Part shown: in pieces, positions 8,926 through 21,307 of the stretch
Position numbering within the stretch: the stretch's first letter is position 1
Layout of the letters: each line of letters begins with the position of its first letter
Source of the DNA: Daphnia carinata
Lineage: Eukaryota; Arthropoda; Branchiopoda; Diplostraca; Daphniidae
NCBI RefSeq assembly: GCF_022539665.2
Contig: NW_026712488.1
Location: 1-45,948 of the forward strand
Direction: 5' to 3'
DNA: 45,948 nucleotides
The notes under the pieces: model-generated
The model's input: the letters and a program-made list of their open reading frames with translations, nothing else
Database searches by the model: none
What the model was told of the DNA's origin: nothing
Translations under genes and position numbers: made by a program

Positions 8926-10167
8926 ATGGAAAACAACAACATCACTCAGGATAACGCAATGGACGTAACCATCATCCCACAAGAAGAAAAAGAATACGAA
9001 TTAATATACATTAGTGATACTGAAAGTGAGAATAGCCAGCAGGAGTACAAAGAAAAGGAAAGTGCTAAAAATGCAGATGTGAACAAGCAGATAGTGAAAA
9101 ATGTGGAATGGAACGGAATCAAAACCGAGAAAAACGATTTTTCCGAACTAGAGAGAAAAAGGAAAAACATCAGTGAATCAAGTGACGACGACACTGAGGA
9201 GGTAAATGCCTATAGTGAAATGGAACCCGATCTGGATAGTACCTACAGTACCGAATTTATATTGGAAAATAACAGTGACACCGGTTTCCAATATGACCCA
9301 CCCCACGGTACCGAATTGGAAAATGTTAGTGACACCGACCTCCAATGTGAACCGCCCAAAAAACGGAGCAGACCGAATAACCAACAAAGGGAAACAGAAA
9401 CATGCAAGAACTGTCGGATGAAGACAATAGCACCCCTTTCAACAGAACAAGCAGAGAAGATTCAACTGCACCGACAGGCTACTATTGACTTGGAAGACGG
9501 AAAACTTTGTCTATCAATGATGGAAGCTACACTACCAACTATAAGAAGATGCATCCAAAAAAGATTAGAATCGCTAGGATGTTGGCCACGACAAAAAATG
9601 GCCATATTCCTTAATAAAAGATACGAGGAAGGACGTACCCTGCTCCACACCAGTATACAAAAAGTAAGGTACGACATAACTGATGCTCTACTTGCCTATG
9701 GGGCAAACCCCGAGATAATGTATCGAGGCAGCACAATTGGACACATGGCAGCGGAAAATAACGACTTATTCCTGGTAAGGATACTAAAACACCACAACTG
9801 CGAGTTCACAAATTGCAATAAAGACGGAGAAACCCCGCTAATGACAGCAATATCACACGAACATGAGGAATGCGCACGCCTAATTTCGACACCAACAAAC
9901 ATCAAAATAGCAACCAGCAAGGGCAGAACCATCTTGCATTACCTCGCCAGATATGGACTCGAAGACTTGGCTACGCAAATCTGTACAAAAAGAATAATTG
10001 ACGTCAACCAGCAAGACGAAACGGGCACAACTGCCTTACACGAAGCAGTGAAATATAAACGACTGGACATGATCGAATTACTGCTTCTACATGGAGCAGA
10101 TAAAAAGATAAAAGACAACCGTGGACATACGGCTGTAGCAAATAATAACAGCACAAACATACAATAA
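8926..10167 (+). CDS. Ankyrin-repeat protein, intact, encoded inside the LTR element
   Basis: The 413-codon ORF is uninterrupted and its ATG context (AAAAATGG) is good for an insect mRNA. Residues 1-150 are acidic and disordered-looking, with Ser/Asp/Glu runs (SESSDDDTEE at 83-92), a short imperfect tandem duplication at about 109-144, and a basic nuclear-signal-like PPKKRSRP at 143-150. A CxxC pair lies at 160-163. Ankyrin repeats follow at about 235-263 (GRTLLHTSI, YGANPEI), 268-298, 301-330 (GETPLMTAIS), 333-362 (GRTILHYLARYG), 367-396 (GTTALHEAVKY, LLLHGAD) and a truncated one at 400-413. Such repeats bind proteins, so the product may be a regulator in nucleus or cytoplasm. It sits between env and the polypurine tract. 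IkB-like or viral-ankyrin-like function is possible but unproven. Confidence 0.85.
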   Translation: MENNNITQDNAMDVTIIPQEEKEYELIYISDTESENSQQEYKEKESAKNADVNKQIVKNVEWNGIKTEKNDFSELERKRKNISESSDDDTEEVNAYSEMEPDLDSTYSTEFILENNSDTGFQYDPPHGTELENVSDTDLQCEPPKKRSRPNNQQRETETCKNCRMKTIAPLSTEQAEKIQLHRQATIDLEDGKLCLSMMEATLPTIRRCIQKRLESLGCWPRQKMAIFLNKRYEEGRTLLHTSIQKVRYDITDALLAYGANPEIMYRGSTIGHMAAENNDLFLVRILKHHNCEFTNCNKDGETPLMTAISHEHEECARLISTPTNIKIATSKGRTILHYLARYGLEDLATQICTKRIIDVNQQDETGTTALHEAVKYKRLDMIELLLLHGADKKIKDNRGHTAVANNNSTNIQ

Positions 10168-10365
10168 TCAAGACAAAGGTGGAACGAGTTATTCAACCAT
10201 AGTCATCATTAGTATTCATAGAAGCAGCTGTAGTTGGTGACGGAAAAAGAAGAAGGAGAACAATTTCTGCTAAAAATTCAGGTGAAGGAACAAGTTTTTT
10301 ATATTATCCGTAAAACAATAGTCGGTGATGGAAACACACACATTGGAGGACCAATTCTTCTCATC

Positions 10366-10380
10366 GAAGAGGGGAAGGAA
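10366..10380 (+). other. Polypurine tract (plus-strand primer) of the Ty3 element
   Basis: A 15-base all-purine run, GAAGAGGGGAAGGAA, directly precedes the TGTAAC start of the LTR. This is the standard position of the RNase H-resistant primer for plus-strand DNA synthesis. The preceding 10168-10365 holds no gene and would be 3' untranslated sequence of the ankyrin transcript. Confidence 0.7.
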
Positions 10381-10573
10381 TGTAACGAGCCCACAGGCTA
10401 TCCGAAGACAGCCACACCCTCAACATCCCTCAAGCGTTTCACAAGTGAAAGTGAACGTGTCCCCTCCCATTTTACCTTCATTTTGTATGTGTGTTAGTAG
10501 TATAAATACTGCATGATTGCAACATGTAATTCGGACTTGTTACGACAATCCACTGCAATACACGAGGTTTACA
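10381..10573 (+). mobile_element. 3' LTR of the Ty3/gypsy-type element
   Basis: The 193-bp segment starts TGTAACGAGCC right after the polypurine tract and ends CGAGGTTTACA, giving TG...CA ends with short inverted TGTAA/TTTACA termini. Satellite DNA begins at the next base (ATATAGTG), an independent mark of the outer boundary. A TATA box lies 120 bp in. No partner 5' LTR is in the window, so age cannot be judged from LTR divergence. Confidence 0.68.
10501..10508 (+). promoter_or_regulatory. TATA box in the 3' LTR
   Basis: TATAAATA occurs inside the LTR about 65 bp before its outer end. Transcription would start near 10530 (AATTCGGACTTG) and read outward into the satellite array, so this solo 3' promoter could drive satellite transcription. 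Position and sequence fit an LTR core promoter, but activity cannot be seen from sequence. Confidence 0.55.
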
Positions 10574-13500
10574 ATATAGTGTTAACTGATCTACATTTTC
10601 AATATAGTGTTATAGAATCAGTTTCATGATCTACATTCAAACAGTATCAAATATACGTGTATTCAATGTGAATATAGTGTTATAGAATCAGTTTCATGAT
10701 CTACATTCAAACAGTATCAAATATACGTGTATTCAATGTGAATATAGTGTTATAGAATCAGTTTCATGATCTACATTCAAACAGTATCAAATATACGTGT
10801 ATTCAATGTGAATATAATGTTATAGAATGAGTTTCATATCTACATTCAAACAGCATCAAATATACGTGTATTCAATGTGAATATAGTGTTATAGAATCAG
10901 TTTCATGATCTACATTCAAACAGTATCAAATATACGTGTATTCAATGTGAATATAGTGTTATAGAATCAGTTTCATGATCTACATTCAAACAGCATCAAA
11001 TATACGTGTATTCAATGTGAATATAGTGTTATAGAATCAGATACATGATCTACATTCAAACAGCATCAAATATACGTGTATTCAATGTGAATATAGTGTT
11101 ATAGAATCAGTTTCATGATCTACATTCAAACAGTATCAAATATACGTGTATTCAATGTGAATATAGTGTTATAGAATCAGTTTCATGATCTACATTCAAA
11201 CAGTATCAAATATACGTGTATTCATTGTGAATATAGTGTTATACAATCAGTTTCATGATCTACATTCAAACAGCATCAAATATACGTGTATTCAATGTGA
11301 ATATAGTGTTATAGAATCAGTTTCATGATCTACATTCAAACAGCATCAAATATACGTGTATTCAATGTGAATATAGTGTTATAGAATCAGTTTCATGATC
11401 TACATTCAAACAGCATCAAATATACGTGTATTCAATGTGAATATAGTGTTATAGAATCAGTTTCATGATCTACATTCAAACAGTATCAAATATACGTGTA
11501 TTCAATGTGAATATAGTGTTATAGAATCAGTTTCATGATCTACATTCAAACAGTATCAAATATACGTGTATTCAATGTGAATAAACTGTTATAGAATCAG
11601 TTTCATGATCTACATTCAAACAGCATCAAATATACGTGTATTCAATGTGAATATAGTGTTATAGAATCAGTTTCATGATCTACATTCAAACAGCATCAAA
11701 TATACGTGTATTCAATGTGAATATAGTGTTATAGAATCAGTTTCATGATCTACATTCAAACAGTATCAAATATACGTGTATTCAATGTGAATATAGTGAT
11801 ACAGTGAGTTTCAATGATCTACATTCAAACAGCATCAAATATACGTGTATTCAATGTGAATATAGTGTTATAGAATCAGTTTCAATGATCTACATTCAAA
11901 CAGCATCAAATATACGTGTATTCAATGTGAATATAGTGTTATAGAATCAGTTTCATGATCTACATTCAAACAGTATCAAATATACGTGTATTCAATGTGA
12001 ATATAGTGTTATAGAATCAGTTTCATGATCTACATTCAATGTGAATACAATGTGATACAGTGAGTTTCAATATCTACATTCAAACAGCATCAAATATACG
12101 TGTATTCAATGTGAATATAGTGTTATAGAATCAGTTTCATGATCTACATTCAAACAGTATCAAATATACGTGTATTCAATGTGAATATAGTGTTATAGAA
12201 TCAGTTACATGATCTACATTCAAACAGCATCAAATATACGTGTATTCAATGTGAATATAGTGTTATAGAATCAGTTTCATGATCTACATTCAAACAGTAT
12301 CAAATATACGTGTATTCAATGTGAATATAGTGTTATAGAATCAGTTTCATGATCTACATTCAAACAGCATCAAATATACGTGTATTCAATGTGAATATAG
12401 TGTTATAGAATCAGTTTCATGATCTACATTCAAACAGTATCAAATATACGTGTATTCAATGTGAATATAGTGTTATAGAATCAGTTTCATGATCTACATT
12501 CAAACAGTATCAAATATACGTGTATTCAATGTGAATATAGTGTTATAGAATCAGTTTCATGATCTACATTCAAACAGTATCAAATATACGTGTATTCAAT
12601 GTGAATATAGTGTTATAGAATCAGTTTCATGATCTACATTCAAACAGTATCAAATATACGTGTATTCAATGTGAATATAGTACATTTATAGAATCAGTTT
12701 CAATATCTACATTCAAACAGCATCAAATATACGTGTATTCAATGTGAATATAGTGTTATAGAATCAGTTTCATGATCTACATTCAAACAGTATCAAATAT
12801 ACGTGTATTCAATGTGAATATAGTGTTATAGAATCAGTTTCATGATCTACATTCAAACAGTATCAAATATACGTGTATTCAATGTGAATATAGTGTTATA
12901 GAATCAGTTTCATGATCTACATTCAAACAGTATCAAATATACGTGTATTCAATGTGAATATAGTGTTATAGAATCAGTTTCATGATCTACATTCAAACAG
13001 TATCAAATATACGTGTATTCAATGTCAATATAGTGTTATAGAATCAGTTTCATGATCTACATTCAAACAGTATCAAATATACGTGTATTCAATGTGAATA
13101 TAGTGTTATAGAATCAGTTTCAATATCTACATTCAAACAGCATCAAATATACGTGTATTCAATGTGAATATAGTGTTATAGAATCAGTTTCATGATCTAC
13201 ATTCAAACAGTATCAAATATACGTGTATTCAATGTGAATATAGTGTTATAGAATCAGTTTCATGATCTACATTCAAACAGTATCAAATATACGTGTATTC
13301 AATGTGAATATAGTGTTATAGAATCAGTTTCATGATCTACATTCAAACAGCATCAAATATACGTGTATTCAATGTGAATATAGTGTTATAGAATCAGTTT
13401 CATGATCTACATTCAAACAGTATCAAATATACGTGTATTCAATGTGAATATAGTGTAATAGTATCAGTTTCATGATCTACATTCAAACAGTATCAAATAT

Positions 13501-16500
13501 ACGTGTATTCAATGTGAATATAGTGTTATTGAATCAGTTTCATGATCTACATTCAAACAGTATCAAATATACGTGTATTCAATGTGAATATAGTGTTATA
13601 GAATCAGTTTCATGATCTACATTCAAACAGTATCAAATATACGTGTATTCAATGTGAATATAGTATGATACAGTGAGTTTCAATATCTACAGTCAAACAG
13701 CATCAAATATACGTGTATTCAATGTGAATATAGTGTTATAGAATCAGTTTCATGATCTACATTCAAACAGTATCAAATATACGTGTATTCAATGTGAATA
13801 TAGTGTTATAGAATCAGTTTCATGATCTACATTCAAACAGCATCAAATATACGTGTATTCAATGTGAATATAGTGTTATAGAATGAGTTTCATGATCTAC
13901 ATTCAAACAGTATCAATCAAATATACGTGTATTCAATGTGAATATAGTGTTATAGAATCAGTTTCATGATCTACATTCAAACAGTATCAAATATACGTGT
14001 ATTCAATGTGAATATAGTGTTATAGAATCAGTTTCATGATCTACATTCAAACAGCATCAAATATACGTGTATTCAATGTGAATATAGTGTTAACATCAGT
14101 TTCAGATCTACATTCAAACAGTATCAAATATACGTGTATTCAATGTGAATATAGTGTTATAGACATCAGTTTCAATATACATTCAAACAGCATCAAATAT
14201 ACGTGTATGTCAATGTCAATGTGAATATTGTGATAGAATCAGTTTCATGATCTACATTCAAACAGCATCAAATATACGTGTATTCAATGTGAATATAGTG
14301 TTATAGAATCAGTTTCAATATCTACATTCAAACAGCATCAAATATACGTGTATTCAATGTGAATATAGTGTTATAGAATCAGTTTCATGATCTACATTCA
14401 AACAGTATCAAATATACGTGTATTCAATGTGAATATAGTGTTATAGAATCAGTTTCATGATCTACATTCAAACAGTATCAAATATACGTGTATTCAATGT
14501 GAATATAGTGTTATAGAATCAGTTTCATGATCTACATTCAAACAGTATCAAATATACGTGTATTCAATGTGAATATAGTGTTATAGAGTCAGTTTCATGA
14601 TCTACATTCAAACAGTATCAAATATACGTGTATTCAATGTGAATATAGTGTGATAGAATCAGTTTCATGATCTACATTCAAACAGCATCAAAAATACGTG
14701 TATTCAATGTGAATATAGTGTTATAGGATCAGTTTCATGATCTACATTCAAACAGTATCAAATATACGTGTATTCAATGTGAATATAGTGTTATAGAATC
14801 AGTTTCATGATCTACATTCAAACAGTATCAAATATACGTGTATTCAATGTGAATATAGTGTTATAGAATCAGTTTCATGATCTACATTCAAACAGCATCA
14901 AATATACGTGTATTCAATGTGAATATAGTGTTATAGAATCAGTTTCATGATCTACATTCAAACAGCATCAAATATACGTGTATTCAATGTGAATATAGTG
15001 TTATAGAATCAGTTTCATGATCTACATTCAAACAGTATCAAATATACGTGTATTCAATGTGAATATAGTGTTATAGAATCAGTTTCATGATCTACATTCA
15101 AACAGTATCAAATATACGTGTATTCAATGTGAATATAGTGTTATAGAATCAGTTTCATGATCTACATTCAAACAGCATCAAATATACGTGTATTCAATGT
15201 GAATATAGTGTTATAGAATCAGTTTCATGATCTACATTCAAACAGTATCAAATATACGTGTATTCAATGTGAATATAGTGTTATAGAATCAGTTTCATGA
15301 TCTACATTCAAACAGTATCAAATATACGTGTATTCAATGTGAATATAGTGTTATAGAATCAGTTTCATGATCTACATTCAAACAGCATCAAATATACGTG
15401 TATTCAATGTGAATATAGTGTTATACAATCAGTTTCATGATCTACATTCAAACAGCATCAAATATACGTGTATTCAATGTGAATATAGTGTTATAGAATC
15501 AGTTTCATGATCTACATTCAAACAGCATCAAATATACGTGTATTCAATGTGAATATAGTGTTATAGAATCAGTTTCATGATCTACATTCAAACAACATCA
15601 AATATACGTGTATTCAATGTGAATATAGTGTTATAGAATCAGTTTCATGATCTACATTCAAACAGCTCAAATGGTACGGAAAGAGTAATGTGAATATAGT
15701 GTTATAGACATCAGTTTCATGATCTACATTCAAACAGATCAAATATACGTGTATTCAATGTGAATATAGTGTGCCATTGAATCAGTTTCATGATCTACAT
15801 TCAAACAGTATCAAATATACGTGTATTCAATGTGAATATAGTGTTATAGAATCAGTTTCATGATCTACATTCAAACAGTATCAAATATACGTGTATTCAA
15901 TGTGAATATAGTGTTATAGAATCAGTTTCATGATCTACATTCAAACAGCATCAAATATACGTGTATTCAATGTGAATATAATGTTATAGAATCAGTTTCA
16001 TGATCTACATTCAAACAGTATCAAATATACGTGTATTCAATGTGAATATAGTGTTATAGAATCAGTTTCATGATCTACATTCAAACAGCATCAAATATAC
16101 GTGTATTCAATGTGAATATAGTGTTATACAATGAGTTTCAATATCTACATTCAAACAGCATCAAATATACGTGTATTCAATGTGAATATAGTTATAAATC
16201 TGATTGGCATGGACGTCCAGAACGTACCGGAATATCGAATATCGTACATTCAAACAGCATCAAATATACGTGTATTCAATGTGAATATAGTGTTATAGAA
16301 TCAGTTTCATGATCTACATTCAAACAGTATCAAATATACGTGTATTCAATGTGAATATAGTGTTATAGAATCAGTTTCATGATCTACATTCAAACAGTAT
16401 CAAATATACGTGTATTCAATGTGAATATAGAATATAGAATCAGTTATGAGGACATTCAAACAGTATCAAATTACATGTATTCAATGTGAACATGTTATAG

Positions 16501-19500
16501 CCAGTTTAGATCTACATTCAATCAGCATCAAATATACGTGTATTCAATGTGAATATAGTGTTATAGAATCAGTTTCATGATCTACATTCAAACAGTATCA
16601 AATATACGTGTATTCAATGTGAATATAGTGTGATAGAATGAGTTTCATGATCTACATTCAAACAGCATCAAATATACGTGTATTCAATGTGAATATAGTG
16701 TTATAGAATCAGTTTCATGATCTACATTCAAACAGTATCAAATATACGTGTATTCAATGTGAATATAGTGTTATAGAATCAGTTTCATGATCTACATTCA
16801 AACAGTATCAAATATACGTGTATTCAATGTGAATATAGTGTTACAATCAGTTTCATGATCTACATTCAAACAGTATCAAATATACGTGTATTCAATGTGA
16901 ATATAGTGTGATAGAATCAGTTTCATGATCTACATTCAAACAGATTTATCAAATATACGTGTATTCAATGTGAATATAGTGTTATAGAATCAGTTTCATG
17001 ATCTACATTCAAACAGCATCAAATATACGTGTATTCAATGTGAATATAGTTTAAGTGAGTTTCATGATCTACATTCAAACAGCATCAAATATACGTGTAT
17101 TCAATGTGAATATAGTGTGATAGAATCAGTTTCATGATCTACATTCAAACAGCATCAAATATACGTGTATTCAATGTGAATATAGTGTTATAGAATCAGT
17201 TTCATGATCTACATTCAAACAGTATCAAATATACGTGTATTCAATGTGAATATAGTGTTATAGAATCAGTTTCATGATCTACATTCAAACAGCATCAAAT
17301 ATACGTGTATTCAATGTGAATATAGTGTTATAGAATCTTTAATGATCTACATTCAAACAGTATCAAATATACGTGTATTCAATGTGAATATAGTGTTATA
17401 GAATCAGTTTCATGATCTACATTCAAACAGTATCAAATATACGTGTATTCAATGTGAATATAGTGTCAGTTTCATGATCTACATTCAAACAGCATCAAAT
17501 ATACGTGTATTCAATGTGAATATAGTGTTATAGAATCAGTTTCATGATCTACATTCAAACAGTATCAAATATACGTGTATTCAATGTGAATATAGTGTTA
17601 TAGAATCAGTTTCATGATCTACATTCAAACAGTATCAAATATACGTGTATTCAATGTGAATATAGTGTTATAGAATCAGTTTCATGATCTACATTCAAAC
17701 AGCATCAAATATACGTGTATTCAATGTGAATATAGTGTTATAGAATCAGTTTCATGATCTACATTCAAACAGTATCAAATATACGTGTATTCAATGTGAA
17801 TATAGTGTTATTGAATCAGTTTCATGATCTACATTCAAACAGTATCAAATATACGTGTATTCAATGTGAATACAATGTGATACAGTGAGTTTCAATATCT
17901 ACATTCAAACAGCATCAAATATACGTGTATTCAATGTGAATATAGTGTTATAGAATCAGTTTCATGATCTACATTCAAACAGTATCAAATATACGTGTAT
18001 TCAATGTGAATATAGTGTTATAGAATCAGTTTCATGATCTACATTCAAACAGTATCAAATATACGTGTATTCAATGTGAATATAGTGTTATAGAATCAGT
18101 TTCATGATCTACATTCAAACAGCATCAAATATACGTGTATTCAATGTGAATATAGTGTTATAGAATCAGTTTCATGATCTACATTCAAACAGTATCAAAT
18201 ATACGGGTATCCAATGTGAATATAGTGTTATAGAATCAGTTTCATGATCTACATTCAAACAGTATCAAATATACGTGTATTCAATGTGAATATAGTGTTA
18301 TAGAATCAGTTTCATGATCTACATTCAAACAGTATCAAATATACGTGTATTCAATGTGAATATAGTGTTATAGAATCAGTTTCATGATCTACATTCAAAC
18401 AGTATCAAATATACGTGTATTCAATGTGAATATAGTGTTATAGAATCAGTTTCATGATCTACATTCAAACAGCATCAAATATACGTGTATTCAATGTGAA
18501 TATAGTGTTATAGAATCAGTTTCATGATCTACATTCAAACAGTATCAAATATACGTGTATTCAATGTGAATATAGTGTTATAGAATCAGTTTCATGATCT
18601 ACATTCAAACAGTATCAAATATACGTGTATTCAATGTGAATATAGTGTTATAGAATCAGTTTCATGATCTACATTCAAACAGTATCAAATATACGTGTAT
18701 TCAATGTGAATATAGTGTTATAGAATCAGTTTCATGATCTACATTCAAACAGCATCAAATATACGTGTATTCAATGTGAATATAGTGTTATAGAATCAGT
18801 TTCATGATCTACATTCAAACAGTATCAAATATACGTGTATTCAATGTGAATATAGTGTTATAGAATCAGTTTCAATATCTACATTCAAACAGCATCAAAT
18901 ATACGTGTATTCAATGTGAATATAGTGTTATAGAATCAGTTTCATGATCTACATTCAAACAGTATCAAATATACGTGTATTCAATGTGAATATAGTGTTA
19001 ATAGAATCAGTTTCATGATCTACATTCAAACAGTATCAAATATACGTGTATTCAATGTGAATATAGTGTTATAGAATCAGTTTCAATGATCTACATTCAA
19101 ACAGCATCAAATATACGTGTATTCAATGTGAATATAGTGTTATAGAATCAGTTTCATGATCTACATTCAAACAGCATCAAATATACGTGTATTCAATGTG
19201 AATATAGTGTTATAGAATCAGTTTCATGATCTACATCAAACAGTATCAACATTCAAACAGAATCATCAAATATACGTGTATTCAATGTGAATATAGTGTT
19301 ATAGAATCAGTTTCATGATCTACATTCAAACAGCATCAAATATACGTGTATTCAATGTGAATATAGTGTTATAGAATCAGTTTCATGATCTACATTCAAA
19401 CAGCATCAAATATACGTGTATTCAATGTGAATATAGTGTTATAGAATCAGTTTCATGATCTACATTCAAACAGCATCAAATATACGTGTATTCAATGTGA

Positions 19501-21054
19501 ATATAGTGTTATAGAATCAGTTTCATGATCTACATTCAAACAGCATCAAATATACGTGTATTCAATGTGAATATAGTGTTATAGAATCAGTTTCATGATC
19601 TACATTCAAACAGTATCAAATATACGTGTATTCAATGTGAATATAGTGTTATAGAATCAGTTTCATGATCTACATTCAAACAGTATCAAATATACGTGTA
19701 TTCAATGTGAATATAGTGTTATAGATCAGTTTCATGATCTACATTCAAACAGTATCAAATATACGTGTATTCAATGTGAATATAGTGTTATGAATCAGTT
19801 TCAATGATCTACATTCAAACAGCATCAAATATACGTGTATTCAATGTGAATATAGTGTTATAGAATCAGTTTCATGATCTACATTCAAACAGTATCAAAT
19901 ATACGTGTATTCAATGTGAATATAGTGTTATAGAATCAGTTTCATGATCTACATTCAAACAGTATCAAATATACGTGTATTCAATGTGAATATAGTGTTA
20001 TAGAATCAGTTTCATGATCTACATTCAAACAGCATCAAATATACGTGTATTCAATGTGAATATAGTGTTATAGAATCAGTTTCATGATCTACATTCAAAC
20101 AGCATCAAATATACGTGTATTCAATGTGAATATAGTGTTATAGAATCAGTTTCATGATCTACATTCAAACAGTATCAAATATACGTGTATTCAATGTGAA
20201 TATAGTGTTATAGAATCAGTTTCATGATCTACATTCAAACAGTATCAAATATACGTGTATTCAATGTGAATACAATGTGATACAGTGAGTTTCAATATCT
20301 ACATTCAAACAGCATCAAATATACGTGTATTCAATGTGAATATAGTGTTATAGAATCAGTTTCATGATCTACATTCAAACAGCATCAAATATACGTGTAT
20401 TCAATGTGAATATAGTGTTATAGAATCAGTTTCATGATCTACATTCAAACAGTATCAAATATACGTGTATTCAATGTGAATATAGTGTTATTGAATCAGT
20501 TTCATGATCTACATTCAAACAGTATCAAATATACGTGTATTCAATGTGAATATAGTGTTATAGAATCAGTTTCATGATCTACATTCAAACAGTATCAAAT
20601 ATACGTGTATTCAATGTGAATATAGTGTGATACAATAAGTTTCCATATCTACATTCAAACAGCATCAAATATACGTGTATTCAATGTGAATATAGTGTTA
20701 TACAATCAGTTTCATGATCTACATTCAAACAGCATCAAATATACGTGTATTCAATGTGAATATAGTGTTATAGAATCAGTTTCATGATCTACATTCAAAC
20801 AGTATCAAATATACGTGTATTCAATGTGAATATAGTGTATGATACAGTGAGTTTCAATATCTACATTCAAACAGCATCAAATATACGTGTATTCAATGTG
20901 AATATAGTGTTATAGAATCAGTTTCATGATCTACATTCAAACAGTATCAAATATACGTGTATTCAATGTGAATATAGTGTTATAGAATCAGTTTCATGAT
21001 CTACATTCAAACAGTATCAAATATACGTGTATTCAATGTGAATATAGTGTTATT
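10574..21054. repeat. 70-bp satellite array 1, mostly type A monomers
   Basis: About 150 head-to-tail 70-bp units of roughly 27% GC. Each type A unit contains GATCTACATTCAAACAG, then TATC or CATC, then AAATATACGTGTATTCAATG, then TGAATATAGTG and TTATAGAATCAGTTTCAT. Two alleles (CAGTATC and CAGCATC) are mixed along the array. Type B units (TATGATACAGTGAGTTTCAATATC or near it) are rare, seen near 12050, 13665, 17875, 20275 and 20830. Most copies differ by 0-2 bases, but 15660-17470 has many indels and foreign inserts. No gene is present. The 70-bp period shifts the reading frame by one per unit. Confidence 0.97.
16199..16244 (+). other. Shard of BEL/Pao pol coding sequence embedded in the satellite
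   Basis: A non-satellite insert of about 46 bp interrupts a monomer. In the plus frame it reads LIGMDVQNVPEYRIS. The minus-strand BEL element at 22.4 kb reads LIGMDVQDAHQYRS at the end of its protease region. The DNA shares 21 consecutive identical bases there (CTGATTGGCATGGACGTCCA plus one more), then diverges while keeping the Tyr-Arg codons. It thus comes from a related but different BEL copy, in the opposite orientation to the full element. Confidence 0.8.
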
Positions 21055-21307
21055 GAATAGCGAACTAGTCACAAAATGACTGTATTAAACTTAGCAAAAA
21101 ATGAGACAGCGTGGGAAAAAATGGCGACCCGACAAGTAGCACGGTCGAAAAAGAACTGAGCGTCCTTCCACGTCATTAATTATCACGTCTATCAAAAAAC
21201 AAATGACACATGCATTGCGAAACAATAGGCCGCTAAATTAAAAAAAAGGAAGGGTAAATGTTTGGCGCGCGAAGCCCGAACTGAGTTGCCATGGCAACTC
21301 GGTAACA
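21055..21307 (-). mobile_element. 3' LTR of the BEL element, missing 62 bp of its end
   Basis: This 253-bp copy matches 25249-25501 base for base in my reading. The other LTR continues 62 bp further (25187-25248), so this one has lost its outer end. The join to satellite falls at GAAT, four bases shared by the satellite (TTATTGAATCAG) and the LTR (AACGAATAGCG), a microhomology-type junction. Confidence 0.88.
21283..21300. promoter_or_regulatory. X-box-like palindrome, second LTR copy
   Basis: Identical 18-bp palindrome to that at 25477-25494, in the 3' LTR. Its RFX-type core is at 21285-21298. Confidence 0.58.

Larger units (their letters stand above)
1604..10573 (+). mobile_element. Env-bearing Ty3/gypsy-type LTR retroelement, 5'-truncated, with an ankyrin-repeat accessory gene
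   Basis: In order on the plus strand are an RT thumb, RNase H, integrase zinc finger, integrase core and GPY/F-type tail, then an env-like glycoprotein, an ankyrin-repeat ORF, a polypurine tract and a 3' LTR. The RT-RNase H-integrase order and integrase type are those of Ty3/gypsy elements, and env after pol makes it errantivirus-like in layout. Gag, protease and most of RT are not recognisable in the window. The left end coincides with a minus-strand LTR, suggesting nested insertion. Pol and env carry frameshifts and a stop, so the copy is not functional as sequenced. The 3' LTR ends at satellite DNA. Confidence 0.72.

Noticed and set aside
8926-10167. Calling the ankyrin protein an IkB/Cactus orthologue
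   Set aside because: Repeat number and the acidic N-terminus are suggestive, but the DSGxxS degron and family-specific residues are not visible.
10234-10516. Open frames overlapping the polypurine tract and LTR
   Set aside because: They run through noncoding control sequence and the TATA region and have no protein features.
14036-16312. Short open frames within the satellite (also 40062-40256)
   Set aside because: They translate the repeat itself in shifting frames and exist only where indels remove stops; there is no protein family signal.
10574-21054. CENP-B box or telomeric repeat in the satellite
   Set aside because: Neither the TTCG...CGGG-type box nor TTAGG-type repeats occur in the monomer; the only CpG is in TACGTG.
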